This document shows, piece after piece, positions 1 to 5,506 of a DNA stretch of 5,506 bases. The notes under the pieces are model-generated. The model saw only the letters and a program-made list of their open reading frames with translations. It searched no databases and was not told the origin of the DNA. The position numbers and the translations under genes are program-made. The first letter of the stretch is position 1. Each line of letters starts with the position of its first letter. Source of the stretch: a bacterium (lineage in GTDB: Bacteria; Desulfobacterota; Binatia; UBA12015); the NCBI GenBank assembly GCA_029976905.1, contig JAPOLW010000297.1, positions 1 through 5,506 of the forward strand, in the 5' to 3' direction.

Positions 1-24
1 GCCTTCTGGCGTTGTCCACGCAGA

Positions 25-360
25 CTACCGGAACGAAAGCCGTTTTTGGGTGCGCACACGCAACCCGAACTGGACTGCGGAGGCTGTAGAAGAAGCAGCA
101 CGGCACGAGTTCAACGCGGCAGCGCAGTCATCTCCCACCTTCACGTCGACCTCTCCTGAGGCCGACAGATCATCGACGGCGAAGGTGTCGTCCTCGGTCT
201 CGGAACAGTCCATGACGACGACGTTCGACTCCGATCCGGGGGGGCCGTAGATGGGCGCCGCTCTGGAGTCCAACACCGCTGCGAAGACGACCACTGCGGC
301 GAGAACTCCACTCGTGAGCATGGTGACGATCAAACTTCTACGGCTTGCAAAATCGATCAT
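25..360 (-). CDS. Small secreted protein of unknown function
   Basis: About 111 residues. I chose the ATG at 358-360 rather than the far upstream in-frame start because a strong purine-rich ribosome binding site (AGGTGAGGAG on the minus strand) sits just before it, and because the protein then begins with a textbook signal peptide. That peptide has a short n-region with two Arg (residues 7-8), a hydrophobic core at about residues 9-30, and a likely signal peptidase I site at SRA|AP near residues 32-36. The predicted mature part is only about 77 residues. It is acidic in its middle (DCSETEDD, then GDDC), has three Cys that could form a disulfide outside the cytoplasm, and ends in a basic tail (RVRTQKRLSFR). 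I do not recognise a family. Its gene is divergent from the carbonic anhydrase gene and could share a control region with it. The gene call is fairly safe; the function is unknown. The basic tail differs in character from the acidic middle, so a late frameshift cannot be ruled out. Confidence 0.68.
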   Translation of the reverse strand: MIDFASRRSLIVTMLTSGVLAAVVVFAAVLDSRAAPIYGPPGSESNVVVMDCSETEDDTFAVDDLSASGEVDVKVGDDCAAALNSCRAASSTASAVQFGLRVRTQKRLSFR

Positions 361-626
361 TGGCTCCTCACCTTTCCCAAAGGCAGATTCAGTTCCGGCA
401 GGGGGCTTCCAGGCGCGCCCTACACGACGGCGCGATCTAATCACGTCATGCGCGTTGGCTGCAAGGGGCCGCGCGCACCCCGCGAGGGCCTCGCCCGCTC
501 CACTACCGGCGGAGTCTCCGTTGGCGACTCGAGGCTCGGGCCAAAAACGTGCTTTGAATTTCGTGGCTTTCAAGATTTGGACGGCCTACGTTCGCCCGGC
601 CAAGGCGGATGCGATATAGGCACTTC
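361..626. other. Divergent intergenic region between secreted protein and carbonic anhydrase genes
   Basis: These 266 bases separate two genes pointing away from each other, so promoters for both should lie here. I could not pick a convincing sigma-70 -35/-10 pair for either direction. The most AT-rich part lies at about 545-580. It holds an imperfect inverted repeat (CTTTGAA at 552-558 and TTCAAG at 569-574) that could be an operator, but this is weak. No RNA gene is evident. Confidence 0.4.
364..374 (-). promoter_or_regulatory. Ribosome binding site of the small secreted protein
   Basis: Read on the minus strand, the sequence AAGGTGAGGAG ends four bases before the ATG at 358-360. It contains two overlapping Shine-Dalgarno matches (AGGTGAG and GAGGAG). 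This site decides the start of the secreted protein in favour of the short form carrying a signal peptide. Confidence 0.7.
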
Positions 627-1244
627 ATGACGCCACAGGACCTAGCAAAGGCCCTCGAGGGCCGTGGCTGGAAGGCCAGCATCCATAAGAGCCTCAAAGG
701 GCTCGTGAAGGTTCATCCCGATGGACTCTTCAAGTGTGTCGACGGGCGCGAGTCCGATCACGCCGGTGATGCGATGCGTGGCCCGAAAGCGCTCGGGGGG
801 ATCTATGCGATCGCCGCTCTTCGAGGAAAGCGAGAACTCAAGCACCTGAAGCCGATTGTCGCCGAGGTTCGCCGGAAGGGGTACGTCCCCTCCGTGCACG
901 GTGACGATCATGGGTCCATCGGCTGCGGCTTCTTCAAGCTATGGCAGACCGGCCAGCTCCCCGGCGTGCGTCCGCCCAACTATGACGGTGCCGCCGGCCG
1001 TGAGGAGATCCTCTCCCAGGACGGTGCCTACGAATGGTTGAAGGGCGGCCACGAGGAATGGTTCACCATCATCAACTTGCGGTCCGGGACGACCTTTCGA
1101 CCGAACCCGAACGACCAGCGGTTCGTCCTCGATGCGTGGGTCGCGCAGGAGTTCAAGCTGCCGCTTGCGGAGTATGCCGTGCTCGCCGCGGAGACGGTCG
1201 AGCGATTACGGCCTGCCGCGATGGTGGCCAAGATCATCGTCTGA
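627..1244 (+). CDS. Zeta-class (cadmium/zinc) carbonic anhydrase, CDCA-like, single domain
   Basis: 205 residues, the size of one CDCA repeat; hydrates CO2 to bicarbonate using Cd or Zn. From memory, the Thalassiosira weissflogii CDCA1 repeat matches along its whole length: MTPQDLAKALEGRGW (residues 1-15) against LTPDQIVAALQERGW, KCVDGRESD (36-44) against KCVDGRGSD, the shared GGIYAIA (57-63), VPSVHGD (87-93) and GCGFFKLW (99-106), and NDQRFVLDAW (162-171) against DDQRFIVDGW. Expected metal ligands are Cys37, His91 and Cys100; Asp39 and Arg41 form the Asp/Arg pair seen also in beta-class enzymes. I chose the ATG at 627 rather than the in-frame ATG at 609 because the family match begins there and a weak TAGG lies six bases upstream, while the AGG before 609 is too close. 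No signal peptide or membrane segment is seen, so the protein should be cytoplasmic. It stands alone, without recognisable carbon-fixation neighbours. The family call is strong; metal preference is inferred. Confidence 0.93.
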   Translation: MTPQDLAKALEGRGWKASIHKSLKGLVKVHPDGLFKCVDGRESDHAGDAMRGPKALGGIYAIAALRGKRELKHLKPIVAEVRRKGYVPSVHGDDHGSIGCGFFKLWQTGQLPGVRPPNYDGAAGREEILSQDGAYEWLKGGHEEWFTIINLRSGTTFRPNPNDQRFVLDAWVAQEFKLPLAEYAVLAAETVERLRPAAMVAKIIV

Positions 1245-1296
1245 GGAGGCGGGATCCTCGAGCGCGGGACCGCAGACGAAGACGCGGGCCCATCAA

Positions 1297-1324
1297 CTTT
1301 GCCGACCCGGAGGGCTCGGCAAAG
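1297..1324 (+). terminator. Hairpin after the carbonic anhydrase gene, possible terminator
   Basis: CTTTGCCGA (1297-1305) and TCGGCAAAG (1316-1324) are perfect 9-base inverted arms around a 10-base loop. The loop can itself add three GC pairs (CCC with GGG) next to a bulged C. It lies 52 bases after the carbonic anhydrase stop, the right place to end that transcript. There is no T-run after it on either strand, so it is not a classic intrinsic terminator. It may act as a 3' stabilising hairpin or with Rho, or may have no role. Confidence 0.42.
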
Positions 1325-1519
1325 CGATGACGATGTACTCCTCGGGAAGCGCGCGATCGATGACGGGTGGAACGGAGGGGCTCGGTGCGAATCGGGGTTG
1401 AACTCGGTCGCAGGTCGTAAGCTCCAGGACAACCTAGAAATTCATGGTGCTCGCGCATGTGCATCCATGCCCAAAGGCTTTGTTCCAGGCCACGAAAACT
1501 CTTGAATAAATAACCATTC

Positions 1520-1614
1520 GCAATGTCAATTTTTGGAAGGTTTTCGGAGGGAGGGGTCGAGTCGATCCTCTTTTCGGCAGTCCTACTGCAGGAAATCTGA
1601 TTGCATTGTCAATT
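1520..1614 (+). repeat. Short imperfect direct repeat, 83-base period
   Basis: GCAATGTCAATT (1520-1531) recurs as GCATTGTCAATT (1603-1614) with one mismatch. Both copies sit in the locally AT-rich part of the gene-poor region. They could be paired protein-binding sites or traces of an insertion. Twelve bases with one mismatch can also arise by chance over this length. Confidence 0.3.
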
Positions 1615-1958
1615 GGGATGAATCGACGGGACACACCCCCGAAGACTCGTGCTCCGCTCGCGCGGGTTCGGAAGAGAGGCCGCCGTCAGAAGACGCGACG
1701 GTCGAACACAGGCGACGGCTGCGTCGACTCACGATTCTCCTGTTGCTCCGGCGCCTGTTCCCATCCCCAGCTGCCGATGCGGGCACGCGCGGCCACGTCG
1801 GGGAGGTGTCAAGCAATGAATTTTGTGGCCAGATCCGTCCCCCCGCATCGTCCATCGCCACGCTTTCCAGGACAGCCGCACGGGTCGCATTCAGCTCACC
1901 TCGCATCTGGCCAGCCACGGCTAGATCGTCGCCGCGCCGGATGATCCGCTGCGCGACG

Positions 1959-1978
1959 GGCCCGCCCCGGGGCGGGCC
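1959..1978. repeat. Perfect 20-bp GC palindrome
   Basis: GGCCCGCCCC followed directly by its reverse complement GGGGCGGGCC. As RNA from either strand it could form an eight-pair all-GC stem with a CCGG loop. It lies in the gene-poor region and has no T-run after it on either strand. The palindrome is certain; any role (binding site, transcript end, dispersed palindromic element) is unknown. Confidence 0.6.
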
Positions 1979-2232
1979 GAGCGTCACGGAACGGGCCCAC
2001 CAGCCCGAAGCACCTCGTGCGGATCCGCAGGAGCGGGGGAGCGGCTTTTCGCACTTCGGAGTGCTCCTCGATCCATCCATCCACCTCGATGCCGTCGGAC
2101 GCATCACGATCGGTGTCGATCCTGGACGGGCCCTCGAGCCGCTCCGGGAAAGCGATCCTCACGCGCGCGCAAAGAGATAGGAATGGCAACCGACGCCTCC
2201 CCCGGAGGCGACCAGGGCGCGCTCCTTGGCGC

Positions 2233-2249
2233 CACGTGCCACGCACGTG
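2233..2249. repeat. 17-base inverted repeat, CACGTGC-CAC-GCACGTG
   Basis: Perfect 7-base arms around a 3-base spacer; each arm contains the palindrome CACGTG. The form resembles an operator for a dimeric regulator. It lies 140 bases before the start of the small membrane protein ORF, far for a promoter-proximal site. The repeat is seen directly; the function is a guess. Confidence 0.4.
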
Positions 2250-2388
2250 AACTACAAAAATCGAGAGGAAATCCAGGTGCGCGCAGGAGGGATTCCTCAG
2301 AAAACGGGCGCTTTCGTAAGCTTCTTTCAACCGAATCCGGACCCAAAAAAGGGTTGCCTCCGCCGCCCGTCTGCGTCATTTTCGCTTC

Positions 2389-2787
2389 GTGCCTTCGCGT
2401 GGAAATACGGGGTTCAAGCGTACGACCACCCTGACTTCCCTCTTGCGCCGGGTTCCACCACGCCGACTGCCCGTCCTCCTTGGCCTGCCGACTCTGGTCG
2501 TCGCCATCGGACTATTTCTCATCACGAGTCTCGAGGGATGGATGGGCATCACGCTCTGGATCCTGCTCGCCGTCCCGGTCTGCCTGCTGTGCGAATTCCT
2601 GGTCCGTCCGCTGGTACGCGGGCGGCGAACACGACGCAGGGTCCCCAGCATCAAGGCGCGCATGCCGGCTCGCGGATCCTACGAGAGCCCGCGCGCGGCA
2701 CGGCGAGCACGCGAGGACGTCTTCCAGTGGACCAGGCAGCCCGAGAGGGCCGAGTCCACGCGCCGTCGGCGCTCCTACGCGCGCTGA
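2389..2787 (+). CDS. Probable small two-helix membrane protein
   Basis: About 132 residues from a GTG start. The frame is closed upstream by a TAA at 2317-2319, and GTG 2389 is the first standard start after it; a TTG at 2443 is the next option, and neither has a clear ribosome binding site. Two hydrophobic segments, at about residues 28-45 (VLLGLPTLVVAIGLFLI) and 50-72 (GITLWILLAVPVCLLCEFLV), are joined by a short loop. GC-rich third positions in this part support real coding. The tail, from residue 75 on, is very rich in Arg and should lie in the cytoplasm. No family recognised. It converges with the AsmA gene, 52 bases between the two stops, and has no same-strand partner nearby. The hydrophobic hairpin makes it more credible than other ORFs in this part, but the start is uncertain and it could be spurious. 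Confidence 0.5.
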   Translation: MPSRGNTGFKRTTTLTSLLRRVPPRRLPVLLGLPTLVVAIGLFLITSLEGWMGITLWILLAVPVCLLCEFLVRPLVRGRRTRRRVPSIKARMPARGSYESPRAARRAREDVFQWTRQPERAESTRRRRSYAR

Positions 2788-2839
2788 CGGGCCGCGCCAG
2801 GCGACAAGAGGCTGAAGCCGGACGCGCCCCTCCTCCGGC

Positions 2840-4843
2840 CTAGCGAGATCCCGTCCCGAAGAACCTCTGCAACCCCTCTCGCAGGAGGCCTTCGGGACTG
2901 CTCGTCGTCGCGCCGTCGGTTTCGTCGCCGCGCCGCGGGGACGACCCCTCTGCCCCGTCGGCCTTCTTCGAGCCTTCCCCGGACAGCCCGAGAAGCTCGA
3001 GGCCCTTGCCAACGGCGCCGCGGGCGAGCGCATTTGTGAGGACGGCGGCGTCGGGCTCCACCCGCAAGCCGGGCGGGACTCCGCTGAGATGTACGGGTAT
3101 CGCCAGGCGTTGCGCGCGATCGGTCAAGTAGCGGGCCTCACGAACGCGCTTGATCACGTCTGCGGTGAGTTCCGCGGAGGCAACGAAGGTCGCCGTCAGA
3201 TCGAGATGACCCTCGAAGTCCAACGACCCGTCCGCACGAAGGACGTAGTCCCGGGCGGAAACACGCGCATCGCGGATGGTCGCGCGACCATCGGCGATCT
3301 CCACCGAGGCCGAAAACTCCTCGAACGGCGTGTCCGCACTGGAGAAGACCTGTGGGTACGCGGTGCGGACCTCGTCGGGCAACAACGTGGTGAGTCCGGC
3401 GACCCCGGTGAGACTCTCCACGATCGCCTCGGGGAGATTGACGCCAACGAGCACGCCGTCGGCCATGTCCACCGCACCGTCGCCGCGCAGGCTCTTTTGC
3501 AGGCCGTCGGCATCGTCCCCGCGACCGGAAAGATCGAGATGGCCCGAGAGCTTTCCCGACAGGCGCCCGGCCGCAGCCGGAGCCTGGCTCTCCAATAGCG
3601 CTGGGACATCGAGGGCGCGAAGCCGCTGCTCCAACCGAAAGCGCGGAGGACCCTCCCCATCGAAGGAGTAGCTCCCTGCACCCTCCCAGGATCCACCGAA
3701 GAGGTCGAGTTTCCCATCGGTGAACGTCAAAACGTCGTCTGCCAGCTTCACCCTTGCCGCGAAGGCGTCGAATTCGACGTCCCGCACCGAGCCACCCCCC
3801 AGGGTCACATCACCGTCGAGACGCGCCCCGGTGCCGTCGACCGAGAGCTCACCCCGCGCCTCGAGCCCGCGGATCGATTCGCTCGCACGCGTTTGGGGGG
3901 AAGCCGCACCCAGCGACGCCAGGCTGAGTTCGGCGGCGTCGGCCGCGAGGACGAGATCGGCCTCGAAGGAGGGGCCTGGTCTGAGGTCACCGGTGATACG
4001 ACCCTTCAATCCCGCTAGACGAAGCTCGGCATCCACCTCGAGTGCATCCATGGTCCCCGCCAACTTGGCGGTTGCCCGCAATGGCTCCGGCATCCCGGCC
4101 AGAATCAACGGATCGATCTCCAGGCGGGCGTCGACGTCACCGGGGTCGAGCGGGCCAGAGCCCTGGAGCTGGAGCGGGCCCAGCGACGCCTGCAGCACCA
4201 CATTGGGCTCGTCGGCGCCGAGGACCGCCACCCGGAGATCGACCTCCACCGGAGCGGAGGTCCCCAGACCCCGGGCGGTGAACTCGAGGCGTTCGGCACG
4301 ATGGACCGCAGGCGGTTCGGTGGACTGGTCGGTGTAGAGAATCTGCCCGTCTCGGATCGTCAGGAGCGCAATCTGCACGCTTGCGGCGGGCGAGGCGACG
4401 CCCGGATCCGTTTCTCCAGCGACCGGGCCGGGTTTGCCTTCCGGTGCGGACTTTGCGCCAAGGGTCTCGTAGTTCATGCCGGAGGCGGTCCGGATCAATC
4501 GGATCAGCGGCTCCTCGATCACGATCTCGCGGACTTCGATGCGCCCGAGAAACGCAGGCAGAAGGGCGACCTTCGCGCGCACCGAAGCGGCGCGCAGGAA
4601 GTCGTCCCCGGCCAGGTTCGGGTCGTCGGCCACCCGAAGACCGACCAGCTGCGCCGAGAGCCCTCCCCAGAGCGACACGCCGATTTCGTCGAAGGAAACC
4701 TCCCGGCCCGTCGCCGCTTCGGCCGTCTGCTCGATCCAGCTCCGATTCTCGGCCAGGTAACGGTTCAGGTTCCGAAGCGTCCACCCCAGGCCGACGGCCA
4801 GGAGGAGCATCACTCCAAGCAGAATCCATCCCAACCGCTTCAT
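2840..4843 (-). CDS. AsmA family protein
   Basis: 667 residues. A short positive start (MKR) is followed by one membrane helix at about residues 5-23, then a large periplasmic region: the usual plan of AsmA-like proteins, envelope proteins linked to outer-membrane biogenesis and lipid transport. Residues 30-128 look like the AsmA N-terminal domain (TGREVSFDEIGVSLWGGLSA, then IVIEEPLIRLIRTASGMNYE). A Pro/Gly/Ala-rich linker at about 130-155 leads into repeated beta-strand-like segments with many 'dG.l' turns. The C-terminal AsmA-like part is at about 425-620, with GDGAVDMADGVLVGVNL at 454-470 and a predicted beta stretch at 508-560. A low-complexity charged linker (620-650) ends in LLREGLQRFFG, like the short C-terminal helices common in the family. 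The ATG at 4841-4843 is supported by the membrane helix; no good ribosome binding site is visible. The gene follows the aminotransferase by 55 bases on the same strand, so cotranscription is likely. Which AsmA subfamily it belongs to is unclear. Confidence 0.87.
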   Translation of the reverse strand: MKRLGWILLGVMLLLAVGLGWTLRNLNRYLAENRSWIEQTAEAATGREVSFDEIGVSLWGGLSAQLVGLRVADDPNLAGDDFLRAASVRAKVALLPAFLGRIEVREIVIEEPLIRLIRTASGMNYETLGAKSAPEGKPGPVAGETDPGVASPAASVQIALLTIRDGQILYTDQSTEPPAVHRAERLEFTARGLGTSAPVEVDLRVAVLGADEPNVVLQASLGPLQLQGSGPLDPGDVDARLEIDPLILAGMPEPLRATAKLAGTMDALEVDAELRLAGLKGRITGDLRPGPSFEADLVLAADAAELSLASLGAASPQTRASESIRGLEARGELSVDGTGARLDGDVTLGGGSVRDVEFDAFAARVKLADDVLTFTDGKLDLFGGSWEGAGSYSFDGEGPPRFRLEQRLRALDVPALLESQAPAAAGRLSGKLSGHLDLSGRGDDADGLQKSLRGDGAVDMADGVLVGVNLPEAIVESLTGVAGLTTLLPDEVRTAYPQVFSSADTPFEEFSASVEIADGRATIRDARVSARDYVLRADGSLDFEGHLDLTATFVASAELTADVIKRVREARYLTDRAQRLAIPVHLSGVPPGLRVEPDAAVLTNALARGAVGKGLELLGLSGEGSKKADGAEGSSPRRGDETDGATTSSPEGLLREGLQRFFGTGSR

Positions 4844-4898
4844 CGAGCGGCGAGCCTAGCGGATCCCGACCCGAACTGCTGCCCCGCTCGAGGCGCGC

Positions 4899-5506
4899 CT
4901 AAATTTCGCGGAAGTCGCGCACCTGCCGCGCCCCCTCGGCGACCTTACGAAGGCCGCGCGCGCAGGCCCGGACGTAGTCGGCAGGGACGTTCGCAAAGCC
5001 CGGCAACGAGACCAGCCGCGTCACGAGCTTACGCGTGATGGGCAGTTCGGGTGCCGGGTTCTTGCGGTAGTTCTCCAATGCGACGCCCATCGGCCCGCCG
5101 AGATCGCTGGTATCCATCGTCTGGAACATGGGCGCATCCGGCAGAAGCGCCCAGCGCTGTCCGAACTGCGTGTAGCGATCGATGTTCAGGGGAACCCCCT
5201 CGGCCCGAGCCGCCTGAACGAACGCCTCGCGCGACCAATCGCCACACTCCCTGGGGTCGTAGTTGAGGATGTAGTTCAGGAAGCCGCCTCGCTCTGCTTC
5301 GTCATACGTGCCCACGGGTTGGATTCCCGAACAGCCGCGCAATTCCTCCTCGAGGATCGCGTAGTTCCGACGCCGCATTTCGTTGAGGCGTGGCAAGCGC
5401 TCGAGCCCGCCGGCGGCGAGCAGAATGCCGTAGACGTGCGGGCGGTATTTGAGGCCGAAGCTGACGTTGTCGAGCTCCGCGAAGGTATCGGCCTTTTGCT
5501 GCTTTC
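4899..5506 (-). CDS. DegT/DnrJ/EryC1/StrS-family aminotransferase, C-terminal part (5' end beyond the window)
   Basis: The frame is open from the window edge to the TAG at 4899-4901, giving about 201 residues; the TTG at 5394-5396 is an internal Leu, not the start. The family consists of PLP-dependent enzymes that put an amino group on sugar nucleotides or cyclitols for O-antigen, capsule or antibiotic sugars. The clearest signal is the segment FGLKYRPHVYGILLAAGGLE (about residues 15-34 of the fragment) followed by LPRLNEMRRRNYAILEEEL. It matches the family pattern in which a '(N/K)YR' turn is followed by a helix packed against the small domain and an 'RR...Y' helix. The C-terminal small domain follows, with residues that shape the sugar site (GVPLNIDRYTQFG). 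The PLP-binding Lys and the N-terminal large domain lie outside the window, so activity and exact substrate cannot be judged. The gene leads into the AsmA gene 55 bases downstream. Confidence 0.82.
   Translation of the reverse strand, partial: KQQKADTFAELDNVSFGLKYRPHVYGILLAAGGLERLPRLNEMRRRNYAILEEELRGCSGIQPVGTYDEAERGGFLNYILNYDPRECGDWSREAFVQAARAEGVPLNIDRYTQFGQRWALLPDAPMFQTMDTSDLGGPMGVALENYRKNPAPELPITRKLVTRLVSLPGFANVPADYVRACARGLRKVAEGARQVRDFREI

Larger units (their letters stand above)
1245..2388. other. Long stretch without a convincing gene
   Basis: Open frames exist here on both strands, but none shows a recognisable motif, signal peptide, membrane segment or ribosome binding site. Most are Arg/Ser/Pro-rich translations typical of noncoding frames in GC-rich DNA. 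The section at about 1490-1545 is clearly more AT-rich than its surroundings. The part at about 2060-2180 has codon-like periodicity in one plus frame (for example AVGRITIGVDPGRALEPL, stop at 2178-2180), and a minus-strand frame at about 1830-1960 contains the ordinary-looking stretch GDDLAVAGQMRGELNATRAA. Neither joins into a family I know, so they may be gene relics or chance. Palindromes at 1959 and 2233 and a short direct repeat at 1520/1603 are listed separately. Confidence 0.5.

Noticed and set aside
361..573. N-terminal extension of the secreted protein in the same frame
   Set aside because: It would bury the signal peptide inside the protein and ignore the strong ribosome binding site before the ATG at 358-360.
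1583..2107. Minus-strand open frame of 174 codons in the gene-poor region
   Set aside because: Arg/Ser-rich at both ends, no ribosome binding site, no recognised motif; only a short middle part looks protein-like.
1533..2180. Plus-strand open frame of 215 codons
   Set aside because: Composition is Arg/Ser/Pro-rich and typical of chance frames in GC-rich DNA; no credible start signal. Only its last 40 or so codons look coding-like.
2341..2354. ACCC-AAAAAA-GGGT, considered as a terminator hairpin
   Set aside because: Only four base pairs and the A/T run is in the loop, not after the stem.
1245..2388. CRISPR array, tRNA or insertion sequence in the gene-poor region
   Set aside because: No regularly spaced repeats, no cloverleaf arms with a conserved T-loop, and no transposase motif or terminal repeat pair seen by eye.
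2183..2434. Short plus-strand frame starting at an ATG just after an AGGA
   Set aside because: The AGGA touches the ATG, too close for a good ribosome binding site, and the protein is low-complexity with no motif.
2788..2839. Search for a terminator between the convergent membrane protein and AsmA genes
   Set aside because: Only short competing GCCGG/CCGGC pairings and no T-run; not strong enough to annotate.
2512..3033. Minus-strand frame overlapping the membrane protein and the AsmA 3' end
   Set aside because: A shadow of two better supported genes in other frames, with Arg/Pro/Ala-rich sequence.
3275..3292. Perfect 18-bp palindrome GATGGTCGC/GCGACCATC
   Set aside because: Lies inside the AsmA gene and is explained by ordinary codons (for example DGRATI); no reason to see a separate element.

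Overview
The window looks like a piece of a high-GC Gram-negative bacterial chromosome. The GC-rich codon positions, short Shine-Dalgarno-led genes and an AsmA-type envelope protein point that way. A myxobacterial or other 'deltaproteobacterial'-like lineage is a guess from general style only; no rRNA or other taxonomic marker is present.

Layout, left to right. (1) A gene on the minus strand (25-360) encodes a small secreted protein with a clear signal peptide and a good ribosome binding site. (2) A 266-base divergent intergenic region separates it from (3) the most striking gene of the window, a single-domain homologue of the zeta-class (cadmium/zinc) carbonic anhydrase CDCA, on the plus strand (627-1244). 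This enzyme class is known mainly from marine diatoms. All three expected metal ligands (Cys, His, Cys) and the Asp/Arg pair are present. A 9-bp perfect hairpin lies about 50 bases after its stop. (4) A long stretch (1245-2388) has no convincing gene, but contains a 20-bp perfect palindrome, a 17-base inverted repeat and a short direct repeat. (5) A plus-strand ORF (2389-2787) probably encodes a small two-helix membrane protein with an Arg-rich tail. (6) Convergent to it, on the minus strand, lies a 667-residue AsmA-family protein (2840-4843). It is preceded 55 bases upstream, on the same strand, by (7) the C-terminal two thirds or so of a DegT/DnrJ/EryC1/StrS-family sugar aminotransferase (4899 to the window edge).

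How the parts fit together: the aminotransferase and AsmA genes look like one minus-strand transcription unit connected with sugar-nucleotide/surface polysaccharide and outer-envelope biology. The carbonic anhydrase stands alone. No carboxysome, RuBisCO, bicarbonate transporter or metal-transport gene is next to it, so its job (CO2/bicarbonate supply for carboxylases or pH balance) is inferred only from its family. Its isolated position amid poorly coding DNA would fit horizontal acquisition, but does not prove it.
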